Source: Pisolithus tinctorius
Lineage: Eukaryota > Basidiomycota > Agaricomycetes > Boletales > Pisolithaceae
Length of the DNA stretch: 64,000 nucleotides
Direction: 5' to 3'
Assembly (NCBI GenBank): GCA_024663395.1
Contig: JANFAH010000002.1
Location: forward strand, 2,976,001-3,040,000
The notes under the pieces are model-generated. The model was given only the letters and a program-made list of their open reading frames with translations. It was not told the DNA's origin and made no database searches. The translations under genes were made by a program, and so were the position numbers. Below are positions 11,562 to 22,668 of the stretch, one piece after another (within the stretch, counting starts at the first letter, position 1; the number at the start of each line of letters is the position of its first letter).

Positions 11562-13830
11562 ATGAGACACGGCGACGAAGACTATCTCATGCGCCAGGTT
11601 GGCCCGTACCACGACAACGCAGGTGTGAGCTCCCCCGATCCAGACTTGAACCGCTACTACGACGACCCTGTAAGTACCGCTGTGTTCCTTTGCTGGCAGA
11701 CAGTTTGTTTGGAACTCAAACCAATTAGCGACTCTTCTTCCTCGTTTCCTACTGCTGACAACTTTCTTTTCTGTCAAACCAGACTAACACCAGCCAGACT
11801 GGCAATCACGCTCCTTCTCCCTTCCATCAGTCAAACACCAACCTAAACAATATGCCCTCCGACCCGGCTGACTACCAGAACCTAGAAGGATCTGCACCTC
11901 GCAGCAATGCCTGGCTCGAAAGAAGCCAAACCTCATCTGGCAAACGATCAAAATGGATCGTAGGTCGCCATTTTTCAACCAGCACCATCCCTTCTCACCG
12001 GTCGTCCCTAGGTCATTGGCTCCTTTTTGACGCTGGCTGTCCTCGTCGCCGTGGGTATCACTCTCGGTGTCGTCCTCGGGAAGAAGAACAGCAGCAACAG
12101 TAGTACCTCAGGTTCTAGTAGCTCTGGCGCTCCGCCCGGCACGAACCCCAACGACCCGAGCAATTTCCAAAAAAACCCTGCCCTCGTTCAGTCCTTTTAC
12201 GGTATTGCATACACGCCTCTCGGGTCCCAGCTCCCAGATTGTGGTAATTCACTTGGTGAGTCGCTTTCTCTCCCTTCCCACTGCTGCCATACTCTCTTGT
12301 CTAACTGATTCTCTTGGCAGCGGAGGTCATCGAGGATGTCCAACTCATGTCTCAGCTTACCACGGTCGGTGGTGGTCTCGACCTCCGATAATGTTACCCA
12401 GCTTATTTTCAATTTCCAGAGGATCCGTATCTATGGCGCTGACTGCAACCAATCATCCCTTGTGGTATGTGTCCTCGTCTCCGAGAATTATTACTGTTTG
12501 CTCATGTTTCTCGTCAATTCACTTCCAGCTGGCTGCCATTCAGGAAACCAAAGTCAACTTGTCCGTCTATCTTGGAAACTACCCAGATCCTACCGACAAC
12601 GGGACCGCCTATGAACGTCAGAAAGGGGAGATCCAGACCGCTCTTCAAACGTATGGAGCCGATCACGTTCTAGGTGTTACTGTCGGAAACGAGTTCATCC
12701 TCGAGTAAGTGCACTGAATGGGTTACCCGGTACTGGCTCTAAACGCACTTTTGGTAGCTACATCACGCAAGCGGGTCAGACTGATCCCAATGGCTCCGCA
12801 GGTCAAGCGGGTACGTCTTATCCGCCATGAGTATATGGCTTTACAAAGCGTACATGCAGCTGCCGCAATACTCATTCCTTTTATCAATGATACCCGCGCC
12901 ATGTTATCGGAGATGGGTCTCAACCTCCCTGTTGGCACGGCTGACGCGGGAAGTTACTTCAACAATGACGTTTTAGAAGTGGTAGATTACGGAGTATGTT
13001 CGGCACGTCTGTTGTGTTTTTGTTTGATTCTCATGGTTGCATCTGTAGATGGCCAATGTCCACCCGTGGTTCGCGAACGTATCTATCAACGACGCTGCAG
13101 CGTGGACCGCAGAATTCTTCGAGAGCACTGATGTTTCGCTTGCTCAGTCGCTTACCAACAAGCCAAACATGTTCATTGCAGAGACTGGCTGGCCAACCGT
13201 GTGTTCCCCAAGTTCTTAAAGAAGAATCGAAAGTCAACTTACATACTGCACAGAACACGTCTACATTCAATTATAATCCCAACGATGGTCCGTCGTTAGC
13301 ATCCGTTGCTAATTTACAGGTATGTCCAATTGTGCTTCCAGAGTGGCAATCGATGTTGATTGCTTTATGTAGTATTTCATCGATACGTTCGTCTGCCAAG
13401 GCAAGTCCTGAAGTTCTTTGAGATTCTGTTCTGGGGATTTTAATTGTATACTTGACCTGCAGCGAACCAGAACGGCACTGGATACTTCTTCTTCGAGGTA
13501 GGTCACGGCACAAGATAAAACTTTCTATTACTCACTCTATTTTGCGTAGTACTGCGACGAACCTTGGAAGGTAAGCGTATGCACAGATTTTGGACACAGA
13601 TCGGATAATTAACGTCTTATGCGCGATGCAGGCCGTACAATATGGCGGTGTGGAGGTAAGTCAGCACGGTAGATTCAGTCTTCAGTTTGTCCTAATGGTC
13701 ATCGTCAGGGTTACTGGGGCTTGTTTGACTCCAAGTACGCATAGCATTGCACGGTGTGTCATGGACAAATGCTAACATCTCGTCTAGCAAAAACTTCAAG
13801 AACCTTACCATCCCTACCTGCTCCTCTTAA
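11562..13830 (+). CDS. Membrane-anchored GH17 endo-beta-1,3-glucanase
   Basis: Glycoside hydrolase family 17, similar to the fungal btgC / glucan endo-1,3-beta-glucosidase group, acting on wall beta-1,3-glucan. ATG at 11562; the first exon (YYDDP) joins an Asn/Ser-rich cytoplasmic segment, then a single transmembrane helix (GSFLTLAVLVAVGITLGVVLG) formed across an intron, a Ser/Gly/Asn-rich linker, and the GH17 barrel beginning SFYGIAYTP. The predicted proton donor is Glu in GVTVGNEF (codon 12691-12693) and the nucleophile Glu in IAETGWP (13181-13183). It ends LTIPTCSS with TAA at 13828-13830. About ten short introns are implied, including one splitting DNG/TP-type surface loops near 13200-13260. 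The topology (short N-terminal inside, catalytic domain outside) matches type II membrane forms in this subfamily. Confidence 0.9.
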
Positions 13831-14174
13831 GCGGATTGCTTCGTTCGTTCGTTGGGACACTTCACTCTTTGGAATGTGGACTCTAGTCTTCTTACAACCA
13901 CCCTACCTTGTTGCATTCGATTATCTAGCATTCGTTCCTATCAGTACTGCTTCTTATCTCTTGTTGACGTAGAGGGCTCATCCCCCTGACTTGTCTTCTC
14001 TCGGAGCTTTCAGTATCACATTTTGGATGGACTATATACATACATGGCTAGCTTGGAAACCCTTTATAGCTATGTATCTTGCTTTGATCGCGATGAGGTT
14101 CAGGTCGTACATTGGACCTGCCACCTGTCACCTCAGGGGGCCTGACCGTTTGACGTTGACGGGAAAAAAGTGAG
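13831..14174. other. Intergenic region GH17 - tRNA-Gly
   Basis: The 3' flank of the glucanase gene and the downstream side of the tRNA. I see no gene or repeat here. Confidence 0.6.
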
Positions 14175-14245
14175 TGCATCAGCCGGGAGTCGAACCCGGA
14201 GCTAGGCCATGGGAAGACCCAATGTTACCGCTACACCACTAATGC
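14175..14245 (-). tRNA. tRNA-Gly (CCC anticodon)
   Basis: A 71-base intronless tRNA read on the minus strand. The acceptor stem pairs GCATTAG with CTGATGC with one G-U; D stem GTGT/ACAT; anticodon stem GGGTC/GGCCT around the loop TTCCCAT; T stem CCGGG/CCCGG around TTCGACT; discriminator A. The anticodon CCC (complement at 14211-14213) reads GGG glycine codons. T33 and purine 37 are in place. A B-box-like GGTTCGACTCC is present, so RNA polymerase III transcription is expected. Confidence 0.93.
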
Positions 14246-14404
14246 TCGATATTTTGGAATTTTTGCAACGAACATAAAGGTATCTATCTTCCTTTTAGAC
14301 AGGGTCACCATCGTTCATTCGCTAGGATTCCTTGCTTTCCACCTCGGTTCAACAGTGCTGGCCGAGTGGGCTGATCCTTGAATTGTTTGTTCACACCTGC
14401 GGAC
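14246..14404. other. Gap between tRNA and LINE remnant
   Basis: About 160 bases 5' of the tRNA and 3' of the retrotransposon remnant. No poly(A) tail or target-site duplication could be picked out by eye. Confidence 0.5.
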
Positions 14405-15740
14405 CTATGTTAGGCGGGCAGATTCCGATAGGATTATCCTCAGCAGCCTAGACAAGTCTTTGTTGGTGCATGCATGGTCGTCAGGCGATGGGATGGCAAT
14501 GTTTCCAGAACCAAGGACGAGCCCGAGGGACACCTCTACCCAGAGGTGGGGGCCAAGGATTAGATCAGTTGCGTACTCGGGTGACTGCAATAGAAAAGGA
14601 TATGCTCTTGGGATTTGGGGTGCTGTTGCAGCTGGCACAGCGTGCACGGTGTTTGTATGTGGGTATTTCCAACCAGAAATCTCTAATTCTCAGAGCACTG
14701 TGTAGAGCTTTGAAAAGGAAGGATTGTATCAGGCGTACGATATCCTGGTGTCGGCTGGCTGGCCAGATCTGTCTGTCCGGGAGTTGGATGAACTTATGGG
14801 CAGATGCCTGCGTGGATGCACTGAGTCGGAGATCATTTTGTGTAAAATTGGCTGGAATGGTAGCGTCGATCTTGTCGGCAACGGGTTTGCTTACTCTTTC
14901 GGTTGCCAGTCTGTCCGCTTCTTTAGATGGCCCTGTGACCTTTAACCCATTGGAAGTGAGTCGACGCTCCCCTGCACCTGAGGTGGCAGACTGTTGCTTT
15001 GGTCCTTTCAGAGTTTGAGACCAAGGTCCATCCAGTGTCTTCCCAGGATGTCAGTGAATAGGTTAGAGATCGTATGAAGTATTGTGAGATCATGTCAATT
15101 GCTTTGTTCCGGGCTGGGATATTTAGTGAGAGGGTACTTTCCATTGGTTTCAGCATTCCTTGAGCAGCGGTCAAGAATTGGGTTATACCGCCTGTAAACA
15201 TTTGTACGATACGGTATGCTTTCTTGCATCTAAAGTGGGGTAGCTCTTGATCCATCGTTGAAGGCCTTGGTATTATTTCCTATCCGTGGGCGTATAGAGC
15301 GAACGGCGTAGCCGTCTTCTCCACTATTTAGGTTTGAGTCAAGAGGAGGTTCGTTTCTAGATATGCATCTCGAGCGGACAACATTTTCGCGGTGGGTTCT
15401 CGCGCCGATGGGCAATATCTTTTTTTGTTTTTCCGGGTTGAATTTGGCACCTGAAGCTAGGCACCATTCCACGAGAAGTGATTGCAGTTCGGCCTAGGAA
15501 CCGTTCTTCGAAAGTGTCATTAGCATAGGGGCTAACAATGAGCTTTTCTCTTGCGCCCGGGATACTGGATCCCTGCAGTGTAGGTGAGGATCGTAGCAAG
15601 CACGCCAGTGGCTCAATGGCTAAATCGAAGAGGGGCCAGGAAAGGAAGTCTCCGGGCAGCGTTGTCTCCGGGGACCTTACTTGCAATACATGTGTGCATA
15701 TCATAATCTCCGCTGTGAGGGTAGACATGGTGACCAAAAA
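14405..15740 (-). mobile_element. Decayed 5'-truncated non-LTR retrotransposon (RT + RNase H)
   Basis: Translated pieces in shifting minus-strand frames line up in the order expected for the C-terminal half of a basidiomycete LINE polyprotein. Reverse transcriptase: LFDLAIEPLACLL and GAREKLIVSPYANDT, where YANDT stands in place of the catalytic YADDT (about 15660-15500), then VEWCLASGAKFN and AVRSI..IGN (about 15480-15270), then VQMFTGGITQFLTAAQGM. An RNase H-like end follows: FQWVKGH, then after a frameshift EADRLATERVSKPVADKI (about 14945-14860). The last piece, SLGLVLGSGN and RIILSESA, matches the terminal domain of such elements (about 14500-14410). At least three frameshifts and an active-site Asp to Asn change make it dead. 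The endonuclease and N-terminal RT are absent, as in 5'-truncated insertions. It lies in the same orientation as, and directly behind, the Gtr2 gene. Confidence 0.8.
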
Positions 15741-17213
15741 TCATAAGCAAAGCGGTAGGGGCGTCAACTCGCTTCTCTCCTTTTCGACTTCCCAGATTTC
15801 TCGGACACCTTCTCTGAACCATACGACATTCCATTCGACAAGGCCCCTCCGCATCTCATATACAGTTGTTGGTAGCAAAGCAAGGAGAGCTAGATGCGGT
15901 GTAACGAGATGGTAAGTAAGCGTCGTACCAGGTTGGGATGGAGTCAACGATGCCGCGGCGGATGGAAAAACGATTGGTTTTTGGGGTGCAGACGGAAGTG
16001 AGTTTGAGCTGTTGGTGGGGGTTGAAGATGACGCGTCAGCGGAAGTAGCCTGTGTCGGGGAGAAGACGGCTGTCCGGGGATTAGAAGTTGCGTTAGACCT
16101 AATCCGTGCCAGGATTGTCAGCTAAGCTACGTGAAAAAAAAAATAGTCACGGCAATACTTGTATAATGGGCCGAAGGAGTTGAGCATCTGCAGATAATCG
16201 CAGCAGAGGTTATGTGTTGCTTGGTCCACTGGTGATGCGTCGGTTGCGACGTAAAGTTTGCTTCTGATGTCAAATAAGAAGGCTTTGGGACACGATGTAT
16301 TCTGCATGAACCAGGTCAACGGGGGATAATGGCCAGGGGAAGTCACGCTACCGAACAAAATATGTTCAGAAGACCTTCAAGATACGGCAAGGAATCGATG
16401 ACTTTGTGAATGACTCGGGAGAAGGCGTCTTGAAGAGTATGGTCGTACACGGACGTTAGGTGAAAATTGAGAGGAACTTGCTCAAACTCGGGCGATTCAT
16501 CAGCAAGACGATCGATGACACGCTCGTGTATCTGGCGGAAGTTCTCTGCCATGCATGCAAGTTAAGCGAGCAAGCACTGTTCAGCGATGCTGCGCTGAAG
16601 TCATACCATACTTGTCATCCTCTTGGAGTTTTTCTGCCTTGTGAACGAAGACTTCGAAGTCGACGTTTGGATTGGCTTGGAAGGCGACGACGACGAACTC
16701 GACTAACTTGGCGACGGGTTGTTGATAGAGGTCCTGTAGGCAAAGGCGTATGCCTTGGGATTACTATTAGATGGTCGAAGATAAAACTAACCCTTATATC
16801 GATGACGAAGATGATGGTGGAGAAGTCGGAGAGGGGAGCTTCCAAGGTATCGACTGTGATGTTGGCCGGACAATCCCATATCTCGAGAGGGATGATTGTA
16901 CTGGAGACCACAAGACGAAGTCAAGGATAAATACACGTCAGTTGACTAAACTATGGGATATCGGCTGACTCGAAGGTATGTCTAGTGACGCGCATGGTTG
17001 GTTCGAGATAAAAGGTCTGCTTGGGCGGCAGGTCCTTGAATAGAACCTGAAGAATGGACGTTTTGCCACTCCTGATATGATGTCATTAGCAGTCTTGGTA
17101 CTGGGAGGGATGCTTAAATGCCTTCTTGCTCCGAGTAGGAGTATCTTTGTTCTGTTGATGGACTCATTTGTTGCGTCGACACCGCCATACGACTGGTGCT
17201 GAGCAGGACCCAT
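15741..17213 (-). CDS. GTR2: Rag/Gtr small GTPase, Gtr2 (RagC/D-like)
   Basis: Subunit of the Gtr1-Gtr2 heterodimer that recruits and activates TORC1 at the vacuole in response to amino acids. Starting from ATG at 17213 (upstream in-frame codons are not ATG), exons give TKILLLGARR|SGKT (P-loop), KQTFYLEPTM, TIIPLEIWDCP (switch II region; the usual G is replaced by A in CPAN), STIIFVIDIR, FEVFVHKAEKL, and the Rag C-terminal domain with NFRQIHERVIDRL, LNFHLTSVYDHTL, LPYLEGLLNIFC, KAFLFDIRSKLYVATD and SPVDQATHNLCCDYLQML. The Cys/Asp order and KAFLFDIRSKLYVATDASPVD fit Gtr2/RagC rather than Gtr1. A Ser/Thr/Pro-rich insert precedes LALLALLPTTVYEMRRGLVE and the terminal REGVREIWEVEKE; stop at 15741. 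One intron (17072-17121) interrupts the P-loop and appears to use a GC donor. Confidence 0.9.
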
Positions 17214-17363
17214 GCCTGACAGTGACAGTCGGCGTCGGACCCAGCCTCCGAGGGAGAGGACAGCCACATGACGTCTTTTCCATATATGGTATCCCGAGTG
17301 CGCGAAAGAGGAAAACCGACTTGATCGGAGGTTGAAACTGTGGACTCGGGTTCAAAGGTAGCG
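17214..17363. promoter_or_regulatory. Short divergent promoter GTR2 / VTC4
   Basis: Only 150 bases separate the two start codons (17213 on minus, 17364 on plus). Both transcription start sites and both 5' leaders must fit here or overlap the neighbouring gene, so shared regulation is likely. No clear TATA box or known factor site was recognised. Confidence 0.6.
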
Positions 17364-20300
17364 ATGAAGTTTGGAAGGAAAATCGCGGTGTGTTGTGCCC
17401 TTGACAGTCTCTAATTGTGTGTCGGCGTCTCACCGCAGGACCAGGCCGACCTCTACAACGAATGGCGACCCTACTACATCGACTATAACTTGTTGAAACG
17501 CGAACTCAAGGTAGTATCCATTCCACATCTTACCTCTGATGCTCATGACTCCTAGAAACGCACCTCGTCGCATACCTGGAATAACGAGGATGAGCGCGAG
17601 TTCACGGCCATGCTCAAGAGAGAGCTCGATAAAGTCCACAACTTTCAGAAGCAAAAGGTAATGATTGCGCTTGGCCTCTCAACTCATAATCTCATCGCTT
17701 ATATTTCTTTCTCAGACTACAGAGCTCTCTAATCGAATACGAGACGCAGAGAGGGACGCGAAGCGGCTGGTCGCACAACTGGAAGCTTCTAAGCCACCTT
17801 CAGAACAGTCTGCTGATCCTGAATCACATGACTCGCGTCCTTCAGATTACGGACCCGACGAAGGCTCTGACGACGATGGTGACCTCGAGGAAGCAGATTC
17901 CTACGAGGAGCTCGAAGACCTCTTCCACGGTTTGGAAGAGGAAGTCGCATCTCTCGTCGCCGATGTTCATGACCTTGCCCTGTACACTAAACTCAACATC
18001 ACGGGTTTCTTGAAAATTCTCAAGGTACGCCCACCCTTACGCACGTGCGTGGTGTCCACGTTTGATGTCCTCACGTTCATTCATTTGTGACTAGAAACAT
18101 GATGTCAGTTTGGGCCGTTTGATCGTTAACTCCACATTAATGGCTGATCTCATGGCAAACAGAAACAAACCAACTTCAGTTTGAAACCCACGTTCGTTCA
18201 AGAATACTTGGAAGAGCGTCCGTTCTACAGGTATAATTGGGATGCTATCATAGTTAAACTTTCCAAGCTTTATGATCTCGTCCGTACCCGAGGACATCCC
18301 GTCCAGGGTGACTCCTCTGCCGGAGGTACCCAAAGCGCGTTTGTCAGACAAACCACAAAATATTGGGCAAGTAAACATTACCTACTGATATCAGGTTAAA
18401 AACGTTTTGTATAGGTACACCCGGATAACTTGGTTCCCCTCAAACTTGCTATACTGAGGCATTTGCCTGTTCTGGGTACGTGATGCATGGTCTCACCGTG
18501 CACGTATGAGTCCACCGATCGTCTTTTCTAGTCTTCAACACTGATAAGGAATTCGAGCCCAAGGATTCAGGTTGGTCCGAGTTTGTTGCACTTGGTTTTG
18601 CGATTCTTGATTTCTTGCAGCCATAACGTCAATCTACTTTGATAATGAAGACCTCGACCTATATCTTGGTCGCTTGGAGAAGACAGAGGGAGCAGAAGCC
18701 ATTCGTTTGCGATGGTACGGGGATACAGACGTCAAGACAGTAAGTCGACAAAGTCAACTCACTTCCCCTAACCTGACTGTATGCAAACCCCTTGCCAAGA
18801 TATTCGTCGAACGTAAAACCCATAGAGAGGATTGGACCGGAGAAAAGTCCGTGAAAGCGCGTTTCGCGATCAAGGAGCACTTAGTGAATGCATTCCTGCG
18901 TGGAGAATATACCGTGGATGCCGACTTGCAAGCTTTGGCCGACAGCGGCAAGAAGACACAGGCAGAAGTTGATTCTATGATACAGCTTGCAAACGAGGTA
19001 CAGTACCGCATACTAACTCGTAACCTTGTCCCTGGTGCGTCGAGCCCGTCAATTTTGTGTACTAGTCAAACTTGACCATCATTATTCTACAGTCATGCGG
19101 ACATTCTATAACCGGACAGCCTTCCAGTTACCTGGAGACGCCCGGGTACGCATCTCTTTGGATACTGAGCTTACGATGGTAAGAGAGGATAATTGGGATG
19201 AGCGCGTACGATCTGGAAACAATTGGCGTCGGACGGACATCGGTATCGATTGGCCTTTCTCTCAGGTGCCAGATGAAGACAAGGAATTATTCAAGTACGG
19301 TCATCTCTTCGTTTTTTATTGACGGGCTCGTGACATTTTGCAGGTATGGAGTGTTGGAAGTCAAACTTCAAACGCAGTTCGGACAGGAACCACCGAAGTG
19401 GGTGACTGATCTAGTTCAGTCGCATCTTGTAGAGGCAGTTCCCAAGTTCAGGTACCGACGCGACCTCAGTGAGATTACCGTTGTGACTGATGGTTCTCTT
19501 TAATGCAGTAAATTCATCCACGGTTGTTCAACCCTGCTTCCCAACCGCACCGACCTCGTGCCATATTGGCTTCCACAAAGTGAGTTCTTTTCCGTAGGAA
19601 GAATTTTCTCTCACTCAAACCGACGTTGCACAGTGGACATTGACATTTTGAAACCTAATACCGGTTATCTAACGGTAGAGCGTCCTGCTACGTCCTCTTC
19701 AAAGGGGACTCCCGAACAAGGATCTTCTGGCCTCATGACGCCGTCGCATGCTTATGCTGAGCCTGTTTCGGAGGGAGAGGAAGATGAAGACATGAACTTG
19801 GTTCCTGCCAAGGACGAAGGAGGACGTACCGGTCTTCCACACCAGGATGTCGCTGCAGCGATCGCATTCCGTGAAAAATCGCTCAAAGAACGAGATGATT
19901 CTGGTTCGACAGGCGGAGGATCGCCTCCCCGTAATGCAGTTGACCGTGATGAAGTCTTTGAGGATGAGGAAGCCGATGAGCGTACTCCATTCTTACAGGC
20001 ACGGCGGAAGTCAGCGGCGTTGCCTCCACAACCACAACAATACAAAACCATTTCCATTGATCCTCTTGCACCTTCGTCCGCATTCGACCAAACACTGCGC
20101 GAACGACTTCAAAGTGCGGACACTACTAAGATCAGAGCAGTCGGGGAGGAATCTACAGAAGCTAGAGGATTGGTCGAGGACGAAATTCAAGAGAGCGAAA
20201 GATTGCTTGTGCGTGACTGGATTGCACCGTCTGGTAAGAAGATCGCTGTTCCAGTTCGCGTAGAGCCGAAGGTGTATTTCGCCAACGAGCGCACGTTCTT

Positions 20301-20642
20301 GGTAATTATACCCCAATATTTTCTTTCTCAAAATCCTTGTTCTTACCAAGTTGCTCTTGTCAGAAATGGCTTCATTTCGCTATCCTCATCGGTACGATTG
20401 CTACAACACTTCTCAACTTCATTCCTCCGGAGGACACGAGAGGGCTCATCAGTGCAGCCCTCTTTACGGTCGCGGCACTGCTCGCTATTGCATATTCAGC
20501 CATTGTCTTCTTGTACCGTGCACTTCGCCTCCGTGCTCGCAGCGCGGAAGGTTTGTACTACGACAAGTACGGTCCGACGATTCTGTGCATTGTTCTTTTT
20601 ATGGCATTGGCTACGAATATTGTCATGCGTCTCCCTGGCTAG
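17364..20642 (+). CDS. VTC4: Vacuolar transporter chaperone 4-like polyphosphate polymerase
   Basis: Catalytic subunit of the VTC complex, which makes polyphosphate from ATP on the cytosolic face of the vacuole and feeds it into the lumen. The N-terminus MKFGRKIA joins [16 protein letters not shown] across the first intron, giving an SPX domain (binds inositol pyrophosphates) to about 18220, with an acidic insert ([20 protein letters not shown]) in its loop. The triphosphate-tunnel domain follows: [28 protein letters not shown] (Lys/Arg of the tunnel), [29 protein letters not shown] long acidic, Ser-rich stretch (19700-20220) precedes [19 protein letters not shown] and three transmembrane helices of the VTC1-like (DUF202) domain, ending [11 protein letters not shown] at 20640-20642. 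About twelve introns. VTC4 is preferred over VTC2/3 because the tunnel residues look intact; this needs a tree to confirm. Confidence 0.88.
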
Positions 20643-21047
20643 CATGTTCACCGATACCCTTTGTCCTTGTGTTCTTTATCGCATTTTCATATTGCTCTGC
20701 TGTCTTTGCAATGAATTCGACTACTTCTTTTGTTAGTTTAGAGTTCGTGAGGCGAGAAAGTACCAGAGTACCATGAGGCGGTCTAGAGTGAGATAAAACT
20801 TAATGACAGCCTCTACAGCAACTAAATAAGTAGTACCTAGACATCCGCTCCATGCTTCATATGCAGAGTATAAAAGAAACTGTAAACACCACCAAGTCGA
20901 TTAAACGTTCTGCTGGGGAATCGGTGCGGCGGGTATCAGTCCTCGAGCACTCATCCATTATAACTTGAACCCCACATTTTCCAGATCATGACTACCAACC
21001 CAAGACGCATCCCAAGAATCACCCGAAATTAGCGCTGCGCAGCGGTG
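20643..21047. other. Convergent intergenic region VTC4 - membrane sensor
   Basis: The 3' flanks of two convergent genes. I see no additional gene or repeat. Confidence 0.6.
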
Positions 21048-22245
21048 CTATTGACCATATCCATATGGGGCAGCGTGTGGAGCGGGTGATCTTGTTCCGC
21101 TCAGTGCAGGGCTTGCAGCTCGTTCCACTATTCCAGGGCCGTAGCCATAGCCCGCCTGCGGACTTGGCGAAGCTCGACCATGCATATCGTATGCAAGTTG
21201 CGGTGCAGGACTCCGGGTCCTAGCCATTTGTGTCATAGGGATCGCCTCTACACCGGGTTCTACTACCCCTTCACCGAAGGTGTTAGGTATCGGACCTCTA
21301 TATGGGTCGTAGAAGCCAGGTTGACCAAATGCCCCTGGGTCATCTCTGTACGGTTGGTTCGGATTAAGGTGGGGAAGCGGGGGGACTGCGTATGGGTCAT
21401 GTGCGCCACCAACGGACGATGTTGTGATAGATTGGGCGTAAGTGCCACCGGGGCTTGGTGCCCGTGTCAAGTTGAGATCGGAATCATTCTCTGCACCAAA
21501 CCCAGCGCGTCCGGTGGAATTCGTGGGCAGCGCGTGCACGTCGCCGCCGCCGCCACCGTGACTGTTGAGCTCTGGCCATTTGATGGCTTCGTCTGTTCAA
21601 TTTAACAACAATGCTTCTTTGTCAAGGTTGATGGGATACACATGAACTTGACTTACTGTCGTCGAAGTCTGTGAACCGCTTTCGAGTGAATTTCCAGACG
21701 AAAAAGCAGAGTATGGCAATGACTGCCACACCGCCTGCTACAGACAACCCGATGATAGTACCAGTACCGACGCCGCTATCTGAACTATCGTCCTCTGACG
21801 GAGGAGTAGTAGGACTAGGCGAAGAGGATGCAGCGACAGTGACCACGCTGGTGATGAGGTCTCCCGCTGAATTTGTTCCAACGGTACCCACAACGGTACT
21901 CTTCTGACTGGTGGCAGAGTCTGCTGGAGGCTGTGTGGATGTAGGAGCAGCAGTCGAAGAAGCTTGCGTGGTGGATGTGGGTTGGGCAGAGGATGCCTGT
22001 TGGGTTGTGGATGGAGCAGGGGCAGCAGAGGTAGCTGATGTGGTGGCACTATGGGCTTCTGACGATGTTTGTGCAGCTGTCGTCGTCGCGGGCGAGTTGG
22101 CGGTTGTAGTTTCGGCAGGGGCAATTAACTGACGCAGGTCATAGTGGTCGCGTGGTATGCGAACATCTAGCTGTCCGAGCTGCTGCGAAGCGACGACAGA
22201 GGACGCTAGAGATGACGCTGCAACGACTATTAAGACTTTTCGCAT
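21048..22245 (-). CDS. Ser/Thr-rich single-pass membrane protein (Mid2/WSC-like sensor)
   Basis: ATG at 22245. A signal peptide (MRKVLIVVAASSLASSVVAS) is followed by an extracellular stalk of about 100 residues made mostly of Ser, Thr, Ala and Pro, suited to O-mannosylation. Then come one transmembrane helix (GTIIGLSVAGGVAVIAILCFFVWK) and a basic stop-transfer KFTRKR. One intron (about 21600-21652) joins FTDFDD to NEAIKWPELNSHGGGG. The cytoplasmic tail is Pro/Gly/Tyr-rich and ends PHAAPYGYGQ, stop at 21048. This architecture matches Mid2-type cell-wall stress sensors that signal to Rho1, but no defining cysteine-rich domain is seen, so the role is inferred from layout only. Confidence 0.75.
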
Positions 22246-22668
22246 GCTAGATACTCTTTGCTACGCAAGCGGGAGACGTTGGGGAGCTAGGTCGGACGAG
22301 TGGTATTGAAAGAGCGGCGTCGAATGGAATTTCTGTTGTGGTAAGGTAGTAGTGGTGGTTAGTAACGACGTCCCAACTCGAAAAGTGGCCGTCGTTGCCA
22401 AAGGGGGATCGTCGTCGTTGAAAACGGCACACTGGACGGCGTCCAGGACTACTGAGGCCTCTGTTCACTTGGAAGGGCAAGAACGAGTCGAGAAAAACTG
22501 GCCAACCCGACCCCACCGATCGATGAAGAAGGAGAGGCGGATACCGGTCACGTGGGCGTACAGCCCGTTCCTTGTACAGGTACGCATCGCCTTCCGAAGC
22601 AAACCTCATTTCAACACGTATCAAGGGAGGTGGAATATGTATTTACAGGTGTCTTGCCGAGGTGATAT
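22246..22668. other. Intergenic region sensor - paladin
   Basis: Promoter of the membrane sensor and 3' flank of the paladin-like gene. No gene is supported. Confidence 0.6.

Noticed and set aside
15613..15834. Minus-strand open frame spanning the GTR2 stop
   Set aside because: Its first half is a shifted reading of the GTR2 last exon; only the part below about 15660 shows RT-like sequence, in another frame.
17267..17267. Upstream start for Gtr2 at 17267
   Set aside because: The codon there is GTG; the first ATG in frame is at 17213 and the protein from there is of normal form.
21738..22132. Pro/Leu-rich and Ala/Val-rich open frames over the Ser/Thr-rich stalk
   Set aside because: These are shifted-frame readings of a low-complexity coding region.
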